Assembly (NCBI GenBank): GCA_023128195.1
Contig: JAGMEL010000201.1
Location: 1 to 8,944, forward strand
Reading direction: 5' to 3'
From: Caldifarciminota bacterium
GTDB lineage: Bacteria; Hydrothermota; Tepidihabitantia; SM23-42
DNA: 8,944 bases
Every line of letters begins with the position of its first letter. Within the stretch, counting starts at the first letter, position 1. A program made the position numbers and the translations under genes. The notes below the pieces were generated by a model. That model saw nothing but the letters and a program-made list of their open reading frames with translations, had not been told where the DNA came from and did no database searches. This document shows positions 1-5,889 of this stretch, in pieces.

Positions 1-161
1 GCCGTGTAATCGTCGGCGGCGAAACCAAATTTGGATGTGTTGATGGTCCAGAATTCGATGGTCATCAGGTTGACTGGGATACCTTACTTGCAAGACGCCG
101 GGTTTATCTTGATAAAGAAAGATATTCTTTAAGTTTTTACGAATGTGAGAAATATGGCTAA
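1..161 (+). CDS. NfnA/SudB-like ferredoxin-NADP reductase FAD/2Fe-2S subunit, 3' end only
   Basis: Only the last 52 codons are present; reading begins at base 3 and ends with TAA at 159-161. The translation contains VGGETKFGCVDGPEFDGHQVDW, close to the C-terminal iron-sulfur region of the small subunit of NADH-dependent ferredoxin:NADP+ oxidoreductase (NfnA, also called SudB or sulfide dehydrogenase beta subunit). The Cys in FGCVDG is the expected last ligand of its [2Fe-2S] cluster. This subunit is related to PyrK-type electron-transfer proteins; it binds FAD and exchanges electrons with NAD(H) in the cytoplasm. The gene immediately downstream overlaps it by 8 nt and encodes the matching large subunit, which supports the call over a lone dihydroorotate dehydrogenase PyrK subunit. 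The FAD- and NAD-binding domains lie outside the window, so the assignment rests on this tail and the partner gene. Confidence 0.82.
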   Translation, partial: RVIVGGETKFGCVDGPEFDGHQVDWDTLLARRRVYLDKERYSLSFYECEKYG

Positions 162-1554
162 GAAAATTATTCCTAAAAAGACCCCGATGCGGGAACAACC
201 ACCAAAAGAACGTGCTAAGAACTATGATGAAGTTCCGTATGGCTATAGTGAAAAAGAAGCTATGCAGGAAGCCAGGCGGTGTTTGCAGTGCAAGAAACCA
301 ATCTGCATTAAAGGTTGCCCTGTTGAAATAGATATTCCTGGATTTGTACAATTGATTGCCGAGGGAGATTTTCAAGGCGCAATAAAAAAGTTGAAGGAGA
401 AGAATGTATTGCCTGCAGTATGTGGCAGGGTATGCCCTCAGGAAGATCAGTGTGAAAAAATTTGTGTTCTCGCCAAGAAATTTGAACCTGTAGCGATTGG
501 CAGATTAGAACGTTTTGCTGCTGACTGGGAAAGGGCTCATGGTGAGTCGTCGGTTCCTAAAATCCCTCGTTCAACTGGTAAAAAAGTTGCCATTATCGGT
601 GCTGGCCCTGGCGGATTGACTGTAGCCGGAGATCTGGTTATGGAGGGGCATGCGGTCACGATATTTGAGGCATTGCACAAACCGGGCGGTGTTTTGGTGT
701 ATGGTATACCAGAATTCCGGTTGCCCAAAGCAATTGTATACCGCGAGGTTGATTATTTGGTAAAGTGTGGCGTAGCATTAATAGTTGATTTTATCGTTGG
801 AAAAACAGCAACGATTGACCAGCTCCTCGAAAATTTTGATGCTATTTATATCGGGACTGGTGCTGGTCTGCCCTGGTTTATGAATATCCCGGGCGAGAAT
901 CTTAATGGTGTCTATTCGGCGAACGAATATCTTACCCGGTCAAATCTCATGAAGGCATATCTCTTTCCTGAATATGATACACCTATAGTGCGTGGCAAAA
1001 GGGTTGCAGTAATAGGCGGTGGTAATGTCGCGATGGATTGTGCACGGACCGCGCTACGTCTTGGCGCGGATGAGGTTCATAATGTATACCGTCGTTCACG
1101 TAAAGAGATGCCAGCACGAGAAGAAGAGATCCATCATGCAAAGGAAGAAGGAATAATCTTTGATATTCTTACACTGCCAGTGAAATACATTGGTGATAAA
1201 AGAGACTGGGTCAAAGAGATGGAATGTATAAAAATGAGATTAGGTGAACCTGATGCTTCAGGGAGAAGGAGACCCGTGCCGATTGACGGTTCAAATTTCA
1301 TAACACCCATAGACACTGTAATATGTGCAATAGGCCAAAGCCCGAACCCTCTTATCCCTCAAACCACACCTGATTTAAAAATTGGTAAATGGGGGAATAT
1401 CGAAGTTGATTCAGAGACTGGTAAGACCTCTAAGAAAGGATGTTGGGCTGGTGGTGATGTAGTACGCGGAGGTGCTACTGTAATTCTGGCAATGGGTGAT
1501 GGCAGGGTTGCTGCTCGGTCAATACATGAATACTTAAAAACCGGGGTATGGTGA
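154..1554 (+). CDS. NfnB/GltA-like NADPH-dependent oxidoreductase large subunit (two 4Fe-4S, FAD)
   Basis: A 466-residue cytoplasmic flavoprotein of the glutamate synthase small-chain family, here most likely NfnB, which with NfnA couples NADH, NADPH and ferredoxin by flavin-based electron bifurcation. Numbering is from ATG 154. Cys43, 46, 51 and 55 and Cys90, 94, 100 and 104 form two four-Cys sets for [4Fe-4S] clusters. GAGPGG at 149-154 is the FAD-binding Rossmann loop, GGGNVAMD at 288-295 is the second nucleotide-binding fold, and Arg313, Arg314 and Arg316 (YRRSR) suit NADPH phosphate binding. GGDVVRGGATVI near 433-444 is the C-terminal FAD motif. A GTG at 145 would add three residues; ATG 154 is preferred because the protein then begins MAKK, though no clear Shine-Dalgarno decides it. 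ATG 154 overlaps the upstream TAA by 8 nt, implying translational coupling. No glutamate synthase large chain is visible, and the NfnA-like partner argues against a glutamate synthase role. Confidence 0.88.
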   Translation: MAKKIIPKKTPMREQPPKERAKNYDEVPYGYSEKEAMQEARRCLQCKKPICIKGCPVEIDIPGFVQLIAEGDFQGAIKKLKEKNVLPAVCGRVCPQEDQCEKICVLAKKFEPVAIGRLERFAADWERAHGESSVPKIPRSTGKKVAIIGAGPGGLTVAGDLVMEGHAVTIFEALHKPGGVLVYGIPEFRLPKAIVYREVDYLVKCGVALIVDFIVGKTATIDQLLENFDAIYIGTGAGLPWFMNIPGENLNGVYSANEYLTRSNLMKAYLFPEYDTPIVRGKRVAVIGGGNVAMDCARTALRLGADEVHNVYRRSRKEMPAREEEIHHAKEEGIIFDILTLPVKYIGDKRDWVKEMECIKMRLGEPDASGRRRPVPIDGSNFITPIDTVICAIGQSPNPLIPQTTPDLKIGKWGNIEVDSETGKTSKKGCWAGGDVVRGGATVILAMGDGRVAARSIHEYLKTGVW

Positions 1555-1600
1555 CATCTTAGAAACCCAAAAGTCCAGAAATCTAAAAATCCATAAATGT

Positions 1601-1630
1601 AGCGGTAGTCCTTGAACTGTTAGCTTTTAT
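1601..1630 (+). terminator. weak terminator-like hairpin between convergent genes
   Basis: AGCGGTAGT (1601-1609) can pair with ACTGTTAGCT (1616-1625) around a 6-nt loop, with one bulged A and three G-T wobbles, followed by a short T stretch (1625-1628). It lies about 47 nt after the nfnB-like stop, where a terminator is expected. The stem is weak and the T-tract short. On the opposite strand the wobbles become mismatches, so it serves the leftward operon less well. Confidence 0.28.
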
Positions 1631-1650
1631 CAAATGCTTGCCCTGCTAAT

Positions 1651-1938
1651 CTAAAATCGGTATCTTATTTCAAAATCTTTAAATTCATTTGTGGCATCCA
1701 TCCATTCTATTTCGACATTGTCAACTGTGGCACCGGGCGGTCCTTTATGACACCACTGGATAAATTGTTCTATCTTATCTTTTTGCCCCTCAGTAATGAT
1801 CTCAACCCTGCCATCGCGCAGATTTCTCACACAACCTATAAGATTTAGGTTTCTTGCAATATCCTGGGTATTTGTCCTGAAAAAAACTCCCTGAACAATT
1901 CCTGAAATATACAGGTGTGCCCTTACAATCTTCTTCAT
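1651..1938 (-). CDS. acyP: acylphosphatase
   Basis: A 95-residue protein of normal length for acylphosphatase, a small cytoplasmic enzyme that hydrolyses carboxyl-phosphate bonds such as those in acetyl phosphate, 1,3-bisphosphoglycerate or carbamoyl phosphate. The phosphate-binding signature GIVQGVFFR lies at 13-21 with catalytic Arg21, and catalytic Asn39 sits in GCVRNLRDGRVEI. The C-terminal KDFEIRY matches the usual final strand. A TTG at 1947 would extend it by three residues, but ATG 1938 forms an ATGA overlap with the stop of the GH130-like gene, typical of coupled translation; no Shine-Dalgarno is visible, which fits coupling. It is the last gene of the leftward operon headed by the inositol-phosphate solute enzyme. 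Its physiological substrate there is unknown, and acylphosphatases are also common in thermophiles as general housekeeping enzymes. Confidence 0.93.
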   Translation of the reverse strand: MKKIVRAHLYISGIVQGVFFRTNTQDIARNLNLIGCVRNLRDGRVEIITEGQKDKIEQFIQWCHKGPPGATVDNVEIEWMDATNEFKDFEIRYRF

Positions 1939-3104
1939 TTTTTGCAATATTCAAGGAGATAATCAACCAAATTGTTTAGGCTACAGCTTAACAGTGTAAT
2001 ATATTTATCCCCTGCTCCGCAATAGCTAAGTAGCTTATCATGTAATACAATTGCACCGACCGGGAAGATAACATTGGGGACATCTACAGGGAATTTTTTA
2101 TTACCCATTAATTCATAAGGTAATGATGGGATATATATTGGATAGTGCGTTCGGGCAATGACCTTTTTAGGATTTTCCAGATCAAGTAAAGCAGCACAGA
2201 TTGAATAACCCCGCTTAATCTTTCTTTTTAATCCATATTCGCGGGCAATATTAATATCTATCTCGCCAACTGCATGGTATAGAAATAACAGACCTCTTTT
2301 TGTTTTAATCAACTGGGTAGATGGACCAATCTTCTCCTTCTCATGCATGAATTTCCCGGATGAGAAGAGTAAAGTTTTATTTCTCTCTTTGTACAGTCTT
2401 TGCCAGTATCTTTTATGTTTTTCAGGATTTAATAATTGCTCAATCCCGGCATCAAGTGTGGCGAGATGGATATTGGGGTGAAATCTTAAAAGAAGATATA
2501 CTTTCCTGTTAATAAAAAAGGGAATAACATTTCGACTATCAAAAGAGTCAATGATCCCATGATATTTGATATTTAGAAAATCCTTTGTTGAATATATGGC
2601 GATCCTATCTGCATTTCCTCCCTTGAACGGCGGCTTTATCTTACCGCATCCAATTAAAATATATTTTTGGTTAAGCTTCACGATCCTTATATCTTCAATA
2701 CCATGGATAAAGTCAGTGTGGTCAGTGCCATCACCGCGGATAACTGCATTTTTTAATCTTTTGAATTTAATGCCATCACTGCTTAGGAGAGGCCAAATTT
2801 CAGAAGTATAGTTTTCAAGACAATATCTTTTAATGCCCAATTTTTGGTCAAAATACATGCCTTTTTTATAACCTTTATGAATGCGGGGAAGAAGTATTAC
2901 TTTATCTTTATAGACCTCTGCACCAGGATTAAATACTGCACCAATTTTTAATCTCTTATTTTCATACCAGGTAAGACCAATATCTTTTGGTTTAACTACC
3001 GGATTATTTTCATAACAGGATAGTTTGAAGATTATCTTATTTGACTTGGTTCTTATGAGATCGCCATTACCCAGCTTCTTAAATTGACTATTCAGACTAA
3101 TCAT
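1935..3104 (-). CDS. GH130-like beta-mannoside phosphorylase/hydrolase
   Basis: A 389-residue soluble protein with the pattern of glycoside hydrolase family 130, five-bladed beta-propeller enzymes that mostly phosphorolyse (some hydrolyse) beta-mannosides, including beta-1,2 and beta-1,4 linkages. Visible landmarks are FNPGA at 58-62, LLPRIH with Arg74, the catalytic-region motif GIEDIR at 135-140 with candidate proton donor Asp138, STQLIKTKRGLLFLYHAVG at 262-280 with His277, ALLDLENPKKVIAR at 305-318, and YCGAGD at 361-366. The usual form of the central motif is EDPR, so Pro is replaced by Ile here, and the normal YYGAAD is YCGAGD; substrate choice may differ from characterised members. No signal peptide is seen, so the substrate is probably intracellular. 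ATG 3104 has only a weak upstream purine stretch. It follows the GT4 gene by 55 nt and overlaps the acylphosphatase start by ATGA. Phosphorylase versus hydrolase cannot be decided from motifs alone. Confidence 0.75.
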   Translation of the reverse strand: MISLNSQFKKLGNGDLIRTKSNKIIFKLSCYENNPVVKPKDIGLTWYENKRLKIGAVFNPGAEVYKDKVILLPRIHKGYKKGMYFDQKLGIKRYCLENYTSEIWPLLSSDGIKFKRLKNAVIRGDGTDHTDFIHGIEDIRIVKLNQKYILIGCGKIKPPFKGGNADRIAIYSTKDFLNIKYHGIIDSFDSRNVIPFFINRKVYLLLRFHPNIHLATLDAGIEQLLNPEKHKRYWQRLYKERNKTLLFSSGKFMHEKEKIGPSTQLIKTKRGLLFLYHAVGEIDINIAREYGLKRKIKRGYSICAALLDLENPKKVIARTHYPIYIPSLPYELMGNKKFPVDVPNVIFPVGAIVLHDKLLSYCGAGDKYITLLSCSLNNLVDYLLEYCKK

Positions 3105-3146
3105 TCTTTATAATCGATTAGATAGTTTAATAAATTCCATCTTGAT

Positions 3147-3160
3147 AATATTGCAATATT
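3147..3160. repeat. 14-bp perfect palindrome in the GT4/GH130 gap
   Basis: AATATTGCAATATT is identical on both strands. It begins at the last base of the GT4 stop codon and occupies part of the 55-nt gap before the GH130-like gene. As RNA it could form only a short, AU-rich hairpin; as DNA it could be a dimeric regulator site. No convincing promoter was found beside it. Confidence 0.45.
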
Positions 3161-4281
3161 CATATTTTATATAGTTCCAGATGCATTTTTGCTACAGATG
3201 CCCACGAGGTTTTGTTTCGGTACTCTTCAGTCTGTGTAAGGATATAATTCCTGAAATCCGTGTCCTTGAAGAGTCTTATTCCTATTTTCGCAATGCCTGA
3301 AGAATTATATGGCAGGATTAATAGTTCATCAGAGATATTCTCCAGCTCTTCAAATTTTGGAATTCTTGAGGCGACAATCGGTTTTTTTGCACCAATTGAA
3401 AGATGGAATGAGCCGGATGCTGAGCGATCCTCTTCATAATACGGAAAAAGCACCAAGTCCGATGCACCTAAAATGTACGGGATATCTTCATTCGGAAAGA
3501 ATTTATTGGGAAAGATTACTCGTGATTGAAGGGTGAGTTCCTCTATTTTTTTCTTCACAAACTCCAGATATTCTTTTTGTTTTTTATCTGCTGTAGGTGC
3601 AAGCCCACCTGCTATAAAAAGATAGGCATTAATATTGTTTTCAATTATTTCTTTAAGTGACTCGAGCATTATATGGAGACATTTATGGGGTTTAACAAAT
3701 CCAAAACTTAAAATGATCTTTCCATCCTGAGGTAATCCAAGCTTCTCTCTCGATCTTTGCCTATTTTTATTACTGAGCTCTGAACCATGGGGGACGACAT
3801 TAATCTTTTTGCTTGATATGCCAAGTCTTTGAAGAATTGCCTTTTGAGACTCAAGATGAACAATTACTGCATCAGCAAGTTGGGCAATTTTTTGTGCATA
3901 CTTTTCATCTACCGCACCGCGCTCAGAAAATTGGGCTGGTCGTATACAGTGTATTGTTATTACAAGTTTCACCTGTCCTTTTAGTCTTTCAAGTAATCGC
4001 GGCAGCCGTTCATCAAATTTATAAATACTGTACTCATGCTGGATATGTACCGTATCAAAATTTCTGGTTTGATTAAAGATTGCCTCTGGATAATCTTCAT
4101 TCCGGCTCCAGCATGGAATTACCTTAAAATTTTCTTCGTCTACGGGCGATGCTTCATTTTCTGCAATTATTGAAATTTTTAATTTTGGCTCTACCGTCTT
4201 TATTCCGTGAACAAGATAGTCAGTATATGTAGCAATACCACAGTGTTGTGGTAAATATGTTGAAACATAGGCTAAGCTCAT
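3160..4281 (-). CDS. GT4-family glycosyltransferase
   Basis: A 373-residue cytoplasmic GT-B glycosyltransferase resembling family GT4, which usually transfers a sugar from a nucleotide donor with retention. The N-terminal half has the Gly-containing loop CGIATYTDYL (14-23) and HIQHEY (79-84), where the acceptor is normally held. VVPHGSE (162-168) marks the domain junction. The donor half begins near LSFGFVKPHK (191-200) and continues through ASDLVLFPYYEED (273-285) and IGAKKPIVAS (296-305). The second Glu of the family EX7E motif is not seen: the segment reads SFHLSIGAKKP where LEAMAxGxP is typical. This variant is plausible for a distinct subfamily rather than a dead enzyme. ATG 4281 overlaps the stop of the IPCT/DIPPS gene by ATGA, so the two are made together, and a GH130-like gene follows. 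Context suggests a mannosyl- or other glycosyltransferase acting on di-myo-inositol phosphate; the donor and acceptor are inferred only. Confidence 0.85.
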   Translation of the reverse strand: MSLAYVSTYLPQHCGIATYTDYLVHGIKTVEPKLKISIIAENEASPVDEENFKVIPCWSRNEDYPEAIFNQTRNFDTVHIQHEYSIYKFDERLPRLLERLKGQVKLVITIHCIRPAQFSERGAVDEKYAQKIAQLADAVIVHLESQKAILQRLGISSKKINVVPHGSELSNKNRQRSREKLGLPQDGKIILSFGFVKPHKCLHIMLESLKEIIENNINAYLFIAGGLAPTADKKQKEYLEFVKKKIEELTLQSRVIFPNKFFPNEDIPYILGASDLVLFPYYEEDRSASGSFHLSIGAKKPIVASRIPKFEELENISDELLILPYNSSGIAKIGIRLFKDTDFRNYILTQTEEYRNKTSWASVAKMHLELYKI

Positions 4282-5591
4282 GCCCTTGCCAGAACGACTA
4301 CCCTTCGCATATTCTCTATATTCATTATTATCGCAATAGCAAGTAGTGCAAGGATAGGTAGATTTAATACGCCACCAAGAAAGATAATAAAGATTCTCAA
4401 ATCTCTGCCTATCCTGAAATGCCGAGGGACTCTGTTTTTCATAAGACTGTCATATTTATCTGCCGTGTAGCTGTTGATTAATGAGCCAATTAATGCTAAA
4501 AATCCAATGAAGATAATAGATAAACTACCAGTGATTTGAAATATATGGTAGGTTAGACCAAATAGTAGAAAAGCATCAGCATATCTATCTAAAACCGCAT
4601 CAAACCAACCACCAAATTCAGTTTCTAAAAATTTCAGTCGTGCAATCTCGCCATCACAGCCATCGAGAATAGAAGTAAATTGAGCAAGAGTCGCACCGAT
4701 TAGGAGATTAATGTATCCCTTGTGAAAAAAGAATAGTACACTAACGATTGAAAGAAAGAAACAGAGTAGTGTAATTGTATTGGGTTGAATTTTGGTTCTC
4801 AAAAGAAGTTTTGTAATCGGGATAGATATTGGCCTATTTATATATCTTGAAATAAAACCGTCAGATTGTTTTTTTGTCGAGATATCCAACAGATAATCTT
4901 CAGCCAGTTTTAATCGCACCGCATCATCCACATCAATCCAGTAATTCCCATCAATATCACAGGTTTTAACCTTACCCCTTTTTGCCAAAAGTTTTATTCC
5001 ACCGGATAGGGATGTGTCTCCTCTTTTTGAACTCTGCTCAATTGCCTTGAAGATTGCAGGTGTACAGAGAAATATACCTGTATCATAGGCATTATACTCT
5101 TTAAGATTTTTCCCGATGTTTAAAATCTTTTTATCTTTAACAAATACTTTTGTAGCATCCTTTTTATCAACAAACTTATTTCTTTTAGTATTAGAATCAA
5201 TTGCTAAAACGACTTCATCATTATGAATCTTTCTATTTTTTAATTTCTCAATAATATTTTTATTGAAAATATGGTCGCTCATTAATAGAATAAAATTGCC
5301 ATTTATAGTACCCGCCGCCCTTAATACTGATATACCATTTTCTTTTTTCCATTCATCATTATGCAGGCAGGTAATTTTTATATTTCTTTTTTTGCTGAAG
5401 GATTTTAAATAATCACTAAGCCTTTTGCCATTATAACCAGTTACCACACAAAAATCGTCTAAACCAGCTTTTCTGGCAAGCAGAATAACTCTTGCAATAA
5501 GCGGCATTCCCATTAAAAATGCTAATGGTTTTAAGCTTGCCTTTGATACGAGCCTTGTGCCTTCGCCACTTGCAATTATAAGACATTTCAT
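4278..5591 (-). CDS. bifunctional CTP:inositol-1-phosphate cytidylyltransferase / di-myo-inositol phosphate phosphate synthase
   Basis: A 437-residue fusion of two domains. Residues about 1-235 are a sugar-nucleotidyltransferase-like domain that would make CDP-inositol from CTP and inositol-1-phosphate: IIASGEGTRL (5-14), LKPL with Lys21, LLMSDH with Asp106, and YWIDVDD (217-223). Residues about 245-437 are a membrane CDP-alcohol phosphatidyltransferase domain with an exact D-x2-DG-x2-AR-x8-G-x3-D-x3-D motif (Asp310, Asp313, Gly314, Ala317, Arg318, Gly327, Asp331, Asp335) and several hydrophobic helices; it would join CDP-inositol to inositol-1-phosphate, giving phosphorylated di-myo-inositol phosphate. 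This architecture matches the IPCT/DIPPS fusion of thermophiles making the solute DIP. ATG 5591 is chosen over TTG 5597 because an AAAGGAGG Shine-Dalgarno lies 9 nt upstream of it. It heads the operon behind a long leader. Inositol-1-phosphate synthase and a DIP phosphate phosphatase are not in the window. A phospholipid-type alcohol acceptor is the main alternative. Confidence 0.87.
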   Translation of the reverse strand: MKCLIIASGEGTRLVSKASLKPLAFLMGMPLIARVILLARKAGLDDFCVVTGYNGKRLSDYLKSFSKKRNIKITCLHNDEWKKENGISVLRAAGTINGNFILLMSDHIFNKNIIEKLKNRKIHNDEVVLAIDSNTKRNKFVDKKDATKVFVKDKKILNIGKNLKEYNAYDTGIFLCTPAIFKAIEQSSKRGDTSLSGGIKLLAKRGKVKTCDIDGNYWIDVDDAVRLKLAEDYLLDISTKKQSDGFISRYINRPISIPITKLLLRTKIQPNTITLLCFFLSIVSVLFFFHKGYINLLIGATLAQFTSILDGCDGEIARLKFLETEFGGWFDAVLDRYADAFLLFGLTYHIFQITGSLSIIFIGFLALIGSLINSYTADKYDSLMKNRVPRHFRIGRDLRIFIIFLGGVLNLPILALLAIAIIMNIENMRRVVVLARA

Positions 5592-5600
5592 GTTCAATCA

Positions 5601-5608
5601 CCTCCTTT
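5601..5608 (-). promoter_or_regulatory. very strong Shine-Dalgarno deciding the IPCT/DIPPS start
   Basis: On the minus strand AAAGGAGG followed by TGAT matches the 16S rRNA 3' end almost completely. It sits 9 nt before ATG 5591 and only 3 nt before the alternative TTG 5597, so it selects the ATG. Most other starts in the window have weak or no such site. Confidence 0.85.
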
Positions 5609-5639
5609 TCTATGGATTGATTGCTGTAATTTATATTTT

Positions 5640-5673
5640 CTTATCTACTATTAAAATATTAATCCTAGATAAG
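5640..5673. repeat. 34-nt inverted repeat (long hairpin or operator) in the leader
   Basis: CTTATCTA and TAGATAAG form perfect 8-bp outer arms, then a 2x2 internal loop, then ATTAA/TTAAT inner arms of 5 bp around a 4-nt loop. It ends about 48 nt before ATG 5591. No T-run follows on either strand, so it is not a standard intrinsic terminator. It could be an RNA stem controlling access to the downstream Shine-Dalgarno or an operator for a dimeric repressor. Confidence 0.7.
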
Positions 5674-5843
5674 TGCTTATTTGGTTCGCTATACTAATTA
5701 AAACCACTGGAGAAGAGTTAACCGTTCCCAGAATAGTTAATTTAACAAAGTTCCGTACTTTTTACCTTTTCGCCCTGCCTCTTAGTTTAAAGGTGTAGAA
5801 GCCGATACAAACAATGTACTTGATTCAATAGTATTCTAATATT

Positions 5844-5871
5844 ATTATATCCAATTTTTTCTTTACGTCAA
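5844..5871 (-). promoter_or_regulatory. sigma70-like promoter for the IPCT/DIPPS operon
   Basis: On the minus strand TTGACG (5871-5866), a 16-nt spacer and a perfect TATAAT (5849-5844) are present. Predicted start of transcription is near 5837. It begins about 19 nt after the rlmN stop, so the operon appears to have its own promoter rather than depending on rlmN read-through. No terminator is visible between rlmN and this promoter. Confidence 0.68.
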
Positions 5872-5889
5872 GTGTTTAATGGGCAAACG

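Larger units (their letters stand above)
5592..5837 (-). promoter_or_regulatory. long hairpin-rich 5' leader of the IPCT/DIPPS operon
   Basis: No gene is seen in this stretch on either strand. If transcription starts from the predicted promoter at 5844-5871, the leader is about 245 nt. In minus-strand order it can form these helices: ACCTTT (5794-5789) with AAAGGT (5769-5764), enclosing a purine-rich loop; AAAGT/ACTTT (5761-5747) around ACGGA; CTGGGAA/TTC(T)CCAG (5731-5707); TGGTT (5706-5702) with AACCA (5686-5682), partly adjoining the previous one; and the 34-nt inverted repeat at 5673-5640. The Shine-Dalgarno follows. I could not match the arrangement to any riboswitch class I know. It could be a riboswitch, RNA thermometer or protein-bound leader, or simply an AT-rich spacer in which short pairings arise by chance. 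Confidence 0.45.

Noticed and set aside
537..1316. Short minus-strand open frames opposite the NfnB-like gene
   Set aside because: They are antisense to a clearly conserved enzyme and show no recognisable motif.
154..1554. Glutamate synthase small chain (GltD)
   Set aside because: Same family, but the partner upstream is an NfnA/SudB-like subunit overlapping it and no glutamate synthase large chain is present.
1938..1947. TTG start for acylphosphatase at 1947
   Set aside because: ATG 1938 gives the standard length and a coupled ATGA overlap; the TTG has no ribosome-binding site.
2566..4076. Plus-strand open frames at 2566-2811, 3309-3536 and 3813-4076
   Set aside because: All lie opposite the GH130-like and GT4 genes, whose motifs run through the same stretches; no separate coding evidence.
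5640..5673. Intrinsic terminator for rlmN or an attenuator
   Set aside because: The strong stem is not followed by a T-run on either strand; it also lies over 200 nt past the rlmN stop and downstream of the operon promoter.
5660..5800. Known riboswitch class (c-di-GMP, TPP, cobalamin, fluoride, guanidine)
   Set aside because: Recalled core motifs of these classes do not match; some isolated words such as GGGAACGG are suggestive but not in the right arrangement.
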